A DNA stretch of 64,000 nt, from NCBI GenBank assembly GCA_024305405.1, contig JAKNDB010000068.1, positions 62,001-126,000 on the forward strand. Reading direction: 5' to 3'. A program made the translations under genes and the position numbers. The notes below the pieces were generated by a model that worked only from the letters and a program-made list of their open reading frames with translations, did not search any database and was not told the DNA's origin. The stretch comes from Dirofilaria immitis. Lineage: Eukaryota > Nematoda > Chromadorea > Rhabditida > Onchocercidae. This document shows, one piece after another, positions 41,736 through 55,338 of the stretch (positions are counted from its first letter, which is position 1; each line of letters begins with the position of its first letter).

Positions 41736-42363
41736 TAAATATTTTTTTCTTCGTGAAACTATAAAGAATTAATTTCATTTTATCATTAATTGATAAGCAA
41801 TCAATATGCTTATTATTAATTGAATGCTATCAATTAAATCAAAATATTACTTATCATTTTATCGTTTTCGGCGAATAATTTTTCAACAATAAAAGAGAAG
41901 TACAAATTAAAATGACATTTTATTTGATTAATTAATTGAATGATAATAACAAAATTAACAAATTATTATTTGTTAGCACTTAATGAATTAAGAAATAAAT
42001 AATAACTTCTCATTATTACTATCATTATCATTAATATTATTATCAGTACCAATTTTATCATTTATATATATTTTTCAACTTTTTTTTCTATATTTTATCA
42101 ATGATAGTGGTAGAAAAAAAGAAAATTTTTTTCAAAAGTTAATCAAATAATATGCCAAAATTGATATGCTATATATGTTATCGATATATTATCGAGAAAT
42201 AATATTCAAATCAATCAATCAATTCATTCATTCATTATTGAATATGTAATAATAAGAAATTAATTAGTTGATTTAGTTTTTTTTTTTTAAATAATTGCAT
42301 GAAATTATTTCAAATAAAGTGTTATACAGAAAAAATAATAAACCATAATTTTTTTTTATATTA

Positions 42364-42640
42364 ACTATAACTAATATGAACAGAAAAACAACTATAACTA
42401 ATATGAACCAAACAGAACAACTATAATTAATATAAACAAAAAAACAACCATAATTAATATAAACAAAAAACAACTATAATTAATATAAACAAGAAAACAA
42501 CTATAATTAATATAAACAAAAAAACAACTACAATTAATATAAACAAAACAGAACAACTATAACTAATATAAACAAAAAAACAAGTATAATTAATACAAAC
42601 AAGAAAACAACTACAATTAATGTAAACAAAACAAAACAAA
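42364..42640. repeat. Minisatellite, 26-29-bp unit, about ten copies
   Basis: The unit reads AACTATAATTAATATAAACA followed by an A-rich AAAAAC-type end. Ten tandem copies with length variation in the A-rich part can be counted. Valine/isoleucine/phenylalanine-rich minus-strand frames here are repeat artefacts. Confidence 0.95.
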
Positions 42641-45600
42641 AAAGAAAAAACAAAATAATAAAAAATTTTTCAAAATTATTATTGCAAAAAAATCGATTAA
42701 TCCTTTCTTCTTTAAGTAGTAGGAGAAGGGGAAAAGTTCGTCAAATTATTTTATAGAAATTAAAATTTTAAATTTAATTAAACTATTCAAATATTAGGCC
42801 AATTATAATTCTTAATTATTCAATGATCTTTTTTAATTTTTTTTCCAAATTGACCCATCCTTAATTATCTCGAGAAAGGAAAAAATAAACAATTGATAAG
42901 ATAGTATGAATAAATTAAATTAAGCAAGAAAACAAAATTATAATGAAAGAAATGTTAAAAGAGATTATACCATGGTACTATTTCTTATTTAAATTGTTTT
43001 TGTTATAATATTTCTGAATGAATATCATAATTTTATCATTGCCATATAAAGCAACTATTATGAAATGTTTACGTATAAATAAATAAAAGTATAACGTAAA
43101 AAGATGATTACACGTATGACGTAAAATCATAATGAATGAATGGAATAAAATAATATTTTGATGTTAAAAGAAATTATACTGAACTATTTGCTCGTATGCT
43201 TTTAATGATCAAAGCGCATATGTTTGGTATCAAAAAAAAAAATAAAAATAAAAATACAACAAAATTCAGGCTAAAATAGAAGTAATATTATTTGGCAAAA
43301 TTTTATAATATTTTAATCAATAATTTTAAAACTGCAAAATTTTTATCATAATGCAATAATTTGTATAAAATGTGAAAAAAAAAAAACGAGAAGACAAGAA
43401 AAGAATAGTAAACGAATAAATCAGAAATGAATTATTAAATGAATCTATAAAATAAAATTAAATGAAAATTTTCAAAAAACCAAAAATGTCTTTCAATAAT
43501 GGCACGCTTATTTTGACAATGAATTAATAATAATAATAACAATTTCAATAATAAAACTATATCGCAATTAATTACTTAAATATCGCATATTTACAATAAT
43601 AATAATAGTAACAATTAAGTAATTAAATATTAAATTTTTATATATTTTGAAATATTAAAAACAAAAAAATAATAATGTAATCATATATTTTTGTAACAAA
43701 AGAAAAATAAAACAAAAGAAAATAATTATGACATAAATTTTGTTTTATTTATCTTCTCATCTAAATATTAAATAATAATTTTAGCAGAATATTATTAATA
43801 AATATATAAATATTATTAATGTATAGTAAACTTTGTTTTCTTTTTCTTTTGTTTATTTAATGCAATCTAAAATATTAACAAATAATTGTTAAAAATAAAA
43901 AAAAGTAGAAATAAATCAATTTCTTACCCAAAAATTATTCAAACATTTTTGCCTTCCAACTTTTTTCCAATTTAAAAGAAGAAGTAAAAATTCTTCAATT
44001 GAATTTATTTCAAATAACAATTTCAATATGAAAACGGAAAATATAAGTAAAACAAACAAAGATAAGTTCAAGAAAAACACCAAAAACGAAATAAAAGAGA
44101 GAAAACGAGAAATAAAAATATAATCAGAAGAGAGGAAAAAAGTTTAAATAACATTTATAATATATGTTTGCTGAAAGAAAAATTCAAAAAATATTCGCTT
44201 ATGATTTAAAAAAAAATTTTTTTTTGATGGTGATAATGTTATTAAATGTTTGAAAGTTTTAGTATCATCATTATCATCATATTTTGACTAATTTGTCTAT
44301 TACTTTAGTATGCAAAATTGTTTTCATTAAAATGATATCGAATTGATATAGCTATTGTATTTCTGTTTATCATTTTTATCAAAATACATCTTTTTTCCCA
44401 CGCAAAGATATATGCAAAAGAAAAAAATTCAATAAATTTTCAATTACCTAAAATTTATTTTTAACTCTAAATTCATTCATTAACGCAATAACTAATACTT
44501 TTGAAACAAATTTTTGATAAATTTACAAAAGAAGAAAAATGCGAAAAAAAAAGAAAGGAAGAATTATTGAAAAAATCAAAAATATATTTCTAAAAAAAAA
44601 AAAAAAAAGATTTAAAAATATGGCACACATTTAAAAATTATTAATAACCAAATTGCCGGAAAAATTGTCAAAATATGCATTTGAAGAAAAAATTGATAGA
44701 CAAATGAGAAATTTGTTTGAATGAAAGATTAAAAAAATTTTTGAATTATTTTTAAGTTTAATTAAAATTTATCTCTAAGAAATAATTAATTTCGTAATAC
44801 AAACAATTAGTTTATTAGCATAACAATATTTTATTGTATGAGAAAAAAAATATTAGAATATTTGTTTGCTTAATAATAAATTATTGTTTCATTAGAGTAA
44901 TAATCAATATTTTTATTACATGAGAAGAAAAATTAACTACAATCATTTTCATTTCTTAATAATAACAATTGGAAGATAACTAAAATAAAGAAGAAAACAA
45001 ATAACAAGTGACATATACTTATATTTTTAAATAACATTTTACATGACAAATAATGAATCAATTGAATAATCCTTATTGTATAATGATAAATTTAATGTAG
45101 CAATAAATATTCAATACTATTATTATATGAAATATAATATCCAAAAAAAAAGTATATCACATAAAATACAATGACATTTTATTATGACAAAAATTATTAC
45201 AATTTTTGAAATAATTTTTTTTCTTTTTGTTATGAAATAAAATTTTTCACATTTTTTTATTTTTTTTTGCTAAAATTTTTTATTTTTTTTTAAAAAAAAA
45301 ATATTTGAATGATTGTATTGTTAAAGAATATAACTAACAATTTTTGCTATATGATATAGGAGGGAGACATTTATGAGTTTTATTAATAATCTTTTTCTAT
45401 TTTTTTTCTTCGTTATTTTATTTATTTATTTATTTTTTTGATAAATTTTTCGCAGACGAACAAAATTGACAGGCAGACAAATAAATTATTATGTACTTTT
45501 CTCAATTTCATATTGATTATATTGATTTTGATAGGAGGGAAATGAAAATAAAAATACAAAAAAAAACTTTAAAATTAAGCCAAAAATTATATTTATGATG

Positions 45601-46901
45601 AAAAAAAGAAGAAGGGGATATTCTAAACCTTACATACATAATAAATTTGAGTGTTAATTGTATCGTATTTCGGAAATATGTAAATATTTCGAAGTAATTA
45701 TTAAATATTACGAGAATACATATATTAGAAAATATTAATAAGAATTATTAAATGTTACTAATTATCATGATAAATGTTATAATATCAGAAGTATGAAAAA
45801 TACGATGATGATTAAACAAATATTAAAGATGAATTATTAAACATCATTAAAATTATCATGATAAATATCCGAAGTGTAATAAGCGTAGAAAAGAGGACAG
45901 TGATAGTACTGATCATGCTACGATGTGAAATACGATGATCTAATATAGTGTAATAATATCATTCAAAATCGTATCATATTAACAGCAATCACTACTTCAA
46001 TAACCCATTATATTATCATATATATTTATTGAAATTGGTCCATATTTTCTTATCTCTATTATTACCTATTTTCTTTCTCCCTTTTTCATGATAAACATTT
46101 TACTCAGTAATACAATTATATAATATGTGCAATATCAATTTATTTTTTAACTCTATAAATTAAACATACAATGATAATAAACTAACATTTTAAAAAAATG
46201 AAAAAGAAAAAACACAACAATGATAAGTTTTATCCATAGTAAGAAAATTTGATAATAATCACAAATAATTATGACAATTTTCCATGAGTGATAAACAAAT
46301 GATGGTAGCAGTAGATTATTATAATAGTAATATAATAGTAGAATTTACTACGATAAACGAAGACACTGAAATACGAACATATATGATAACAATCCAGTAG
46401 CAGCTAAGGTATATGCCTTCAACAATTATAGCAATAATATTAATCACTTATATATCAACAATTAATTAAACGATAGGGAAAAAGAAAAACAAAACAATAA
46501 TAAAGCATTAAATATTCAGATGCAAATGACATATAATAACAAAAATAAAATTATCAAATAAAAGTAAGCCAAAAAATTTGTGTGATTCTGTTATCCATGA
46601 AATCTCGATGAACTAAAAATATCATGGAAATGTTTGGGAAAATATTACCAATTCCGTTAAGATTAAGAAATTTTTATTTCATATTTCATATGCTACAATA
46701 TTCATCTCTACTTTTTCTCCTAACCTAAAGAAATAGTATTGTCTTGCTACAAAGATTTATACGGTACAAATGGAAAATTCTTTTTTCAAAAAATGAAAAT
46801 GATTATCTTTAACCTTAATAAAAGTGTTTAGTTTGTGAAATCCAAAAAAATTCAAAATATGATTATTTTTGAACAAATTTTTTATTCATAGTAATTACTA
46901 T
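42641..46901. other. Gene-poor AT-rich DNA
   Basis: Over 4 kb without a frame, RNA gene or clear repeat that I can support. Homopolymer A and T tracts are common. The right end would include the 3' UTR of the minus-strand gene that stops at 46902. Confidence 0.5.
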
Positions 46902-49595
46902 CTAAATGAAAATGCTTGTAGAAATAGGGATTCGTTCATATTTTGGTGAAAAAAATTTCCCATCCGTATCGGGTAAATCTTTGTACCAAGGTAATACTGA
47001 AAAAGCCAAAATATGAAGATCATGAAGTTCGAACTGTTTCTTTTTCGTGAATACCAATAACCAAAATTACCAAATATTAAGTGTGGTACATTGTAAGCGT
47101 ATTCATAAGGCATGGCAATCTGATCCTTCCTTAGTTTATACTTCTTATCAGCCTGCAAAAACGTATCCGCTATATCAAATGAAATAATATTAAAGCATTA
47201 TTTTTGTATATATTTAAAAGAAAAAAATCTTTTCAAATTGCTGAGTTTCGAAAAAAGCGACATTTTTAATGGAATAAAAACTCACCACACGATATAAAAT
47301 ATTTTTTTGATACAGTGCACAACACGTTATTGATAACGAATAGGTACTTGCAAAATAAACTCGAAAGAAATCCTGAATGGCACCTAAAAAGTCGAAATAT
47401 TTGAATCTGATTCTCAATCACTTAAATTTGAAAAAAAAAAACGAGCATTATTGTGCTGATATTCATAAATAACATTACGCACATATATTGATTTAAATAA
47501 AACGCATATAGAAGTGACGATATTCCAGAATTTTTGAAAAAAATCTCCCAAGTTTTATTCCATCCGGACATAATCCTACTCTGTAGAGCAGTAAATCTCC
47601 AGTCTGACTGATTAGGAGATTGAATAAAATACTCAAATATTACTTATTTCGAAAATGATGAAAATAATTTTATTTTCCTATTAAAATTATGCTAGTTTAA
47701 AATTTCAACTGTATTTACTAGCTGATAAACTCAAAGTATTAATCAACAGTCGAACATATAATTTGAAATAATAAATACTTCATAAGATGACAATCCAATT
47801 TTCATTTATTTTGCATTACACTTAAAATATGAGAGTCAATTATAGAAACTGACCATAATAGCCTGGAGCAATAGTGACAATGTCTTGTTCAGTGATATTT
47901 AACAGTTCACGCTTTCTAGGTTTAAACTGTTCCACCTGATGCATATGTTCCACAATAGGTTCAGCATTTTCATCACTTTCTATTAACTTCCTTAGATCAC
48001 CCTAGAAATCATAAAATTTCAGGAAAAACAGTTTTTATAAAAATGTAATCTTATATTTAAAGTAGTTTCGAACTTAATCACTGAACCAAGAGAAGAACTA
48101 CGACATACGTCAATTACGGATATTAAAAACTTACAGTATAGTATGTTTGGCATACTAATTCAAACAACTTTCGAGTCCTTTCCATTAGAATCTTTTGCTG
48201 TATATGACGAGCTATATCTAACATGACACCAAATTGCAGATCAGGTAATTTTTCAACATTTCCAGATATTTCATAGTTAACTGAAAAGACATGGATTTAT
48301 GCTAACTTTTTTCTAACGGTATCACTCATTCAAGTGATCTAGATGAGATGTTGCTCTTCAGATGAAGCCAGTATACCAGTCCTTTTAAAAACTATCATAT
48401 GATTTCAGTTATTACCTATTATTCTATTCAATGCACTAGTTGATCAAGCTAATAAAAGTTTCTACTTTGGAAGAATTTCAAATTCTCACATGAATCCGTG
48501 TAACGTCTCGTCTGTTCCGGTAGCAATCAAATGCTCGCTCTATGCACCATTCATTCTGCAATCGTAAAATTTAAAAACCAATTTTCAAAAAGTTTTTTTG
48601 AATATCCAATGAAATATACTCTGCCTTCTTTTAGAGGAAAAAAACTCAAGAGTAAGTAATAATTTACCGGAGCCCAAGGAAGCGACCGTGAATTTCCAAT
48701 TACTAGCACGTCTTCTTCAACTTTTTCTTGCGGTGGCGGTTTTAATCTTTCCCTGAAAATAACGGAGATGTGATCAGTTTATTGAAGTAAATCAAAATGC
48801 ATTTGAATAGCTAATTTCGAACATAATCGTCTTCATCTAGATTACTTACTTTGAATTACATTGCAATAATGTCAGAATGACTATCGCTAACTTCCGAGTT
48901 ATGAGTAATTGAATCTTTACAAATCATTTCTCTTTAATAATTCACGACATTATTAGCACATATTTTAATATTTGAGGAAATCAAAAAATGCCAACATTCT
49001 CGGAATTTTTTCCGACAAGTTTATTTCAAAATCAAGAATTCACTAACCACACTGTTTTCACAGCATTCATTTCCGTATCCCAAGCATAATATTCTCGACA
49101 AATTTTATCGTATTCATACTGGAATGGCGCATCGAAGTAATCATTTTCGATTAGTATTGGCAAACGTGGTCGGAACAAATACTTTGATCGTACTTCTTTT
49201 CTTGCTCATCATCTTCTTTATCAAACTGCACCATCTCATTTAATGTATAACTTGATTTATAACGATGGTATAGCTGTACAGCTCTCGAATGTCGAAACAG
49301 GAAATCTGAAAGTAAAATGCAGTTAATTTTGCTTGAAGTTCTAAATTTAATTTTGAATTATGACATGGCATAATAAAAATTGATTTCCAAATCTGAGGAA
49401 ACATTAACTCGTGTAGATTTGCATTTTAAGATTTAGCATTTTCTAATCATTTTGTGTTAGTAATTCGTTTGTTCTTCGATTTTAAAATATATGTGAAAAA
49501 ATCCTACTTATAAATATTCTAATTTTTATTTGGTAAAGGAACTATCTCGATAATATCCAAAATATACCGAGTACTCGAATCCTACTTAGTGTCAT
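46902..49595 (-). CDS. Conserved-looking protein with a mitochondrial-type N-terminus, family not recognised
   Basis: Exons, minus strand: 49595-49568, 49305-49048, 48752-48668, 48555-48490, 48280-48135, 48001-47854, 47607 (or 47603)-47519, 47383-47286, 47152-47071 and 46996-46902; about 365 residues. The N-terminus MTLSRIRVLDFLFRHSRAVQ has Arg, Leu and Ser, no acid before residue 10 and an amphipathic look, suggesting import to mitochondria. Later blocks, DYFDAPFQYEYDKICREYYAW, LPWAPNEWCIERAFDCYRN and LPWYKDLPDTDGKFF, look like a real conserved protein, but I cannot name the family; a mitoribosomal or respiratory assembly protein is only a guess. Three places need one extra base to keep phase: within exon 2 near 49195-49205, at the exon 4-5 junction (48490/48280) and at the exon 6-7 junction (47854/47607). 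A 3' splice AG 26 bases upstream of the ATG may be a trans-splice site. Confidence 0.7.
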
Positions 49596-50776
49596 TTCTT
49601 CATCACGGATTGGAATTCAACCTGAATAATCTAAAACAAAGCAGCATGAAAGAATTCCAAAAGCATAGTATTTGATTCTCAATAGTTCGAAAACTATTCA
49701 ATTTAATAAAATAGTGCAAAAATATGTTTGTCAAGAAATTTCAGCTCAAAATTCAAATTATATCGAAGGAGCTTCAAGAATATTTTGGCAGCATAGTTGA
49801 TATAGTATGCTCTAAATAAGCACATTTAATGCAGTAATAGAGATAAATCTCGAAAAGTATGCTCTATTTGTTACCAATGTAAAAACTTCCTAGCCATGTA
49901 TAAAAATAAATTTTTATCTCTTATTCAAATATTTAAATAAAAAAGAAATTATTTTGAATACAAATAATAAATTAATCATTCAACGGTGAAATATGAAAAA
50001 TTGATTAATAACAATATTAAAAATACAAAAATAATTCCTTTTTCATTCATACTTTAATGAAAAAATTAAAGCAATTTTTATTTTATTATCTTGCTAAAAC
50101 AACTAAGAAAATTAAACAAAAAATAAATAGCAGACATTTTCCATTTCAGAAAATATTAAAACAGCTTTTGAAGAAAAGAAAAAGAAGGGAACAATAATTG
50201 ATATTAAGATTTCGTGTTTAGAAAAGATCTAAAACTGTGATCCATAAGAAATAAAGTGAGCATCGTAAAAACATGCATTATTGCAAAGTAGTCATACAAC
50301 TAATGAAGTGAATTCAAATAATAAAATTGGAAAGTTTTTGTTCGGAAAAGCGAATACTTTTCCAATATCTTAAAAATAATCGAAACAACTCTAGTTTTTG
50401 TAAATCATACTATACTACTGAAAGGCATACTACCGACAGGGCAAAAATAAAAAAAAATTAGTGAGGAAATTTTATCTTGATAAGACATAAGAATTGCCAA
50501 GTTTTTCCAGCGAAGCAATTTACATTCCTGGCATCAATAGTAGGATCAAACTGAAACTAATATGATGATAAAAATCAATAAATTTAATTAAAAAATTTAA
50601 GAAAATATATAAAAGTCTAAAATCTCAGGAAACTAATTTCTTGCTCTGGTTTATACTGAAATGAAATAAAACCAACTATGAATAAATTAACATTTGGACA
50701 ATAGAATCAGCTTAACAAGAAATTTTACAAATGGAGGGATGATGGTCATATTTGAATGATATACTTTACGGAACTG
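49596..50776. other. Spacer between ODR-4 and the presequence-like gene
   Basis: AT-rich DNA with no supported exon. Both neighbours are on the minus strand, so it holds the ODR-4 3' UTR and the promoter or intercistronic region of the next gene. Confidence 0.5.
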
Positions 50777-53700
50777 TTACGAAGACATCGTTTTCATTAG
50801 AAGATAAACAACAAAGGATAACAAAGCAATAAATGAGGCAATGAGAAAATAGTAATTTATTGAAGCTGTCTCACCAACTTTACGTATTGGAGGTAATATC
50901 ACGGAACTTAAGCTCGATGTTGTTGAACTGGATCGTTCTACGCGGCTAGGTCTGTCATCTTCATTCAACATATTCAACAAATCATTCCCATCCAAATGGC
51001 GTTCGCTATTTACATCGATATCATCTAAATATTTACTAATTATTCTAATTTTCTATAACAGATTAATTCCCATTTAGATATAAAATGTTCATAAAAATGG
51101 GCCAATAGTATAAAAAATGAAACATGAAAAAAAGCTGAAATAAAACCATTATTGAAAAATTCAAAACATATGTTTATAACAGTAGTTATATATATTTCGC
51201 AGAATTAAGCTGTACAACGTCATTATATTTAACAGCTACAATTTGCGCATATATTTTCTTTGAACCGACGATTTTAAAAGAAATAACTTTAAAACTTTAA
51301 GAAATAATTTATAAAAATACTGCCTACTCTCAGGAATTTTGAGACTCAAGAATTCTGCGAAAGAATGTTGCGCATCACTCGCCGTATCACTTTCAAAAGG
51401 TAATCCGTAAAAACGATTGCCCAATGACTGGGTAATGAAGCATAAGCAGCACGAGGTAACTGATGTATAGCTAACCGATCCTTTGGTTCATCTTCGATTA
51501 CATCTGTACTTTCGTAATGAAGTTCTGAAAATATCTTGCATATTGCAATCATTGATGGTTATCAATGTATCAGAGTAAATATTATCATTATCAAATTCAC
51601 TAAAATTAGTTGCATTCATATTACACATTACCAGTAAAAAATATACCGCAATAAATATACAAACCATTATGAATTCTAAATGTCACATAATTAGCCAAAG
51701 CTCAAAAGATTTTCAAGTCATTACTTGCTTATGCAAAATAAACAATAAATTACCAGCTCTACTACATAACGATCGTATTATATGTTCTTTAACAGCATCA
51801 ACTGCTTGACCAACGGTGGCTTTACTGGGTACGGCTGCTTTCGCAACAATATCCACGGTTAAATCAATGGTACAGAATGAATCTATATTTCGATTATCCA
51901 AATCATCTTCCTCGTCTAGAATTTTAATCAGTGTTATTATTTTGATTATGCAAAGCAGCATATTTCTATTTTATGCTAACTTAACATCTTTTTAGTTTAA
52001 ACTATTATGTATCTGTTGAGTGAAGTTATCTTCAAAAGAAAACATTATGTAAATCATAAATCATATTGTAGCTATATCGATATGAAGAAATGAATTTTAA
52101 TTTCCAAATTCACAACAATCTTTCATCATTTTTCGTTCAAAACTACCAAGATTCAATCTGATTTGTTTTAATAAATATATGATGAAGTTATTATAAAATA
52201 TTTGAATATTTGATGCTTACTAGCACTTAAAAATATTTCAATATCGAATAAAGTCGGCCCTCGATTTTTTCGATCGCGAGGTCTTAAAAATTCATCTCGT
52301 CGTCGCGTCAAACCGTTCACCAATGCTATATCTGTTTTTAAAAGCTGAAATAAAATTGCTTAATTATTTAGCTTTCAAATTTTTTAATACCAAATCTAAA
52401 TCTAGCGAAAGAAAATTTCCATTGCCGTATTTTAAGAATCTGAAAATTAACAAATGGTAATAAAAACATTTACATTTTCGGCCCATTCATATATTGCAGT
52501 TGTAAACTGCTTCTGAAAATCCCAGATACCATCAGTCAGAGGTTCTAATAATCGAAAAGAAGCAGATGATTCTAAGCGTAACCACTCTAACTGTAACAAA
52601 AACATGTATTTAGCTATAATTCGTTTTATTATATAACAAGGAAAGTATTAGAAAATATAATTTAAGATATAAAATCCAAAATGTATATCATTGAAAATTG
52701 GTCTAGCTCGAAGTAATCAAAATCACCTCAATAAAGATTACTATTCTAACACTTCCGGTTCATTATCACTAATACTACGTATATCAATTCCGTATAAAAA
52801 TTCTTGCGAAAATGATAAACGAAAAGTATTCAATCAGAAATGAAACATTAAAATTGGCAGATACCTGACTAAAGCTCACTTTAGTTTGTGAGCCAGCGGC
52901 ACCTTTTCGACTACAATCAACAATACATCCAAATGGCTTCCCCAATGGTGTTTCGATTCCAATTAATGCCTAAAATTTATATTTCCATTGCAAAACATTA
53001 TCCAAATTTTGTTTCCTAAATTATTAGAATTTAAAATAACCTAATATGCTGTTATCCTTTTTAAACAAAAAAGAGCACTTTATGAGTAAGATAATCCAAC
53101 GTGCTATTGTCCTTTTTCTGCAGTCCAAATTTAAATTTTTATTATTAAGCATTACTAACTGCTAGAAATCTTTTTCAAAAATTAAGCTAAATTTTAACAG
53201 AAAAAGAGGAACAAACCAAACAATTGTCAACAGGCCTGATATTTAGAAAACTGAGCGCACTATGACGGATTGCTATTTGAGAGAGTGATCGAATAAGCAT
53301 TCCACGAATCTGCGCTGATTGCAATGATGCCTTTGAATCAGCTAACCATAACAAACCTAAAATAACAAAAGAAAATCTGAACTCGATCATATGCCATATA
53401 TTTTTTAACAAAGCATTGAGTAAATATCAGCAAATTCAAAGTATCTGGAAATCAATCTAGTTTAGAATTGGGAAATAACTGATAAGAAAATGATTATTTC
53501 ATAAAATAATAAATCATTTTATATTCAGCAAATTGGATATACAGGACTTGCTAAATATACTCGCGAAAATATTTACCAACTATCATGGTGCCACCAGGCA
53601 AAAATCTTAGAACATGTGATCCAATATCAGAGATCCAATCAGCATCTACTGATTTCGAATGAATATCACCAATCTGCAAAATGTATTTCTAATCTAAAAA

Positions 53701-54032
53701 TGATAACAATAAAAATCATCAAAAAAATTTTTTTGACATATATTTTTAATAATCATTTCAGCAGTGGATTCCATTTTGAAATAATCAAGAAGCAAACATC
53801 GTTATAATCGTCAGTGGGAAAAAAATTGCTTGCTATGAAAAAATATTACCTCATCTTGTATGGTATCAGGATAAGCACACATGGCAATATGTGCTACATG
53901 AAAATCCTCATTTATTTTTGAACCAATTAAAAATCCAGCACTACCAACAATTCCATAGTTCCTCTGCCTATCACAGTGTTCTTTTATATAACAATCCAAT
54001 AAAGGCTCCAAACAATTATCCAACAAAATCAT
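50777..54032 (-). CDS. odr-4: ODR-4 family ER membrane protein; one apparent frameshift
   Basis: Exons, minus strand: 54032-53850, 53673-53577, 53356-53217, 52969-52865, 52590-52474, 52344-52221, 51915-51754, 51524-51328 and 51024-50777. The product is 457 residues after allowing one missing base, close to 454 in human ODR4. In C. elegans, ODR-4 helps deliver odorant receptors (GPCRs) to cilia, and animal homologues pair with UFSP2 at the ER. Matching features are GFLIGSK near the start, RFLPGGTMIVG (human MLPGGLLVLG), TVGQAVDAVKEHIIRSLCSRA (human VKDAVQAVKRDIL), HQLPRAAYASLPSHW, and a C-terminal anchor NYYFLIASFIALLSFVVYLL before MKTMSS. Exon 8 is 197 nt where phase needs 198; the frame changes near 51399-51402 at a CC that would fit CCC. 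The ATG sits 8 bases after a splice-like AG. The exon 3 donor could also be the GT two codons or more upstream. Confidence 0.9.
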
Positions 54033-55338
54033 TGTTGCAGCTTTAACAATTATATAAATTTATCTTGCTTAATGATTAAAAACTTCCAAAAATACCTAAA
54101 AAATATATTAAGTATAAAAGGAAAAAATAGGTCTGCTAAGAGCATACGGAAATATTTTCAAAACAATGACTCACACATGAAATCATGCATGCTTCATTTG
54201 AATTTCACGTCCAATCCTCCTGAATTTCATTTTTTTTTAAATACTTTATGCGATTGCTGATTTATACAGAATATTATTTGTTTCAATAAATCGATGACAG
54301 AAATATTTATTTCACAAGATCAACTAAAAGCATTCATCAAGGACAATATACAATTAATAATCATTTCGATGCTTTAAACTATAAAGCATTCAAAAAAAAT
54401 ACAATTACCAGTACTTGAGCTCGCCTAATATCAAAATTTACGTTTTGAAATTCGTTATACAATCATAGAAATAAATAATACATTAGACAGGTAAAAAGTT
54501 TTCGTGCTCGCCAGGCTAATTTTTGCGTGTCCTGCAATTTCAAGAATTAAAAGAGATCTTTATTGCTTAGAAGAAAAAAAAATATTTGCAAACGAGAAGC
54601 AAATACTATTCTGTAACAAACTTTCCAAAGTTTCTCTTTGGCGCTATAATTTATCTCAATTTCCAAAAAATTTAATGGGTATATTTTTGATGATAAGTGC
54701 AATTATGTATAGTGCAAAAAATTTGGTTATGATAAATATCAAGAAATAAAAAAATAGTGAAAGTTTTAGTTTATGATGTAGAAGAATTGGAAACTTGGAA
54801 TAAGATTTGTTGTGTAGCGAAGTTTTATTATGACGGATTTTATTCGTCGTAACTACGATACACAAATTAATTGAAGGATATCGATAATATAATCGATTTC
54901 CCTTTAATTGCAGGGAAGTTATCTGGGGCTTATTGATGTTGGAATTACAGAGCTGAATTTGGAAGCGCGATAACGCACAATGAGGGCAGAGCCGTGGGAT
55001 CATAAACAGACATGTGTATCTGAAAATGTATGAATGTTTTTGAATATGACCTCTCGACCGATAGCTTTCCTTTTATATGGATAATTTACAATGCTTCAAA
55101 CAATGCCCGATGATATGAAGAATGGGAGTCAAAATCTGATTGATTGTAATGCTTTAAACAACATCCTTCACATAAAAATGACCTTTTAAAGGATAATTTC
55201 TTGCACGAATCAAAACGATTTCAGGTCATAAAATCACTTCATTATACCGGGTGATAATACAAATATCTCATTATTTCCAACATATATATATTATGAATAT
55301 TTCGGTTATTCCGATATAGTTATTCGAAAATTTTAAAA
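54033..55338. other. Spacer between RNF5-like gene and ODR-4
   Basis: No supported gene. A 115-codon minus-strand frame (54656-55003) has no family resemblance and no splice signals in useful positions. An 81-codon + frame overlaps it. Both are probably chance. Confidence 0.5.
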
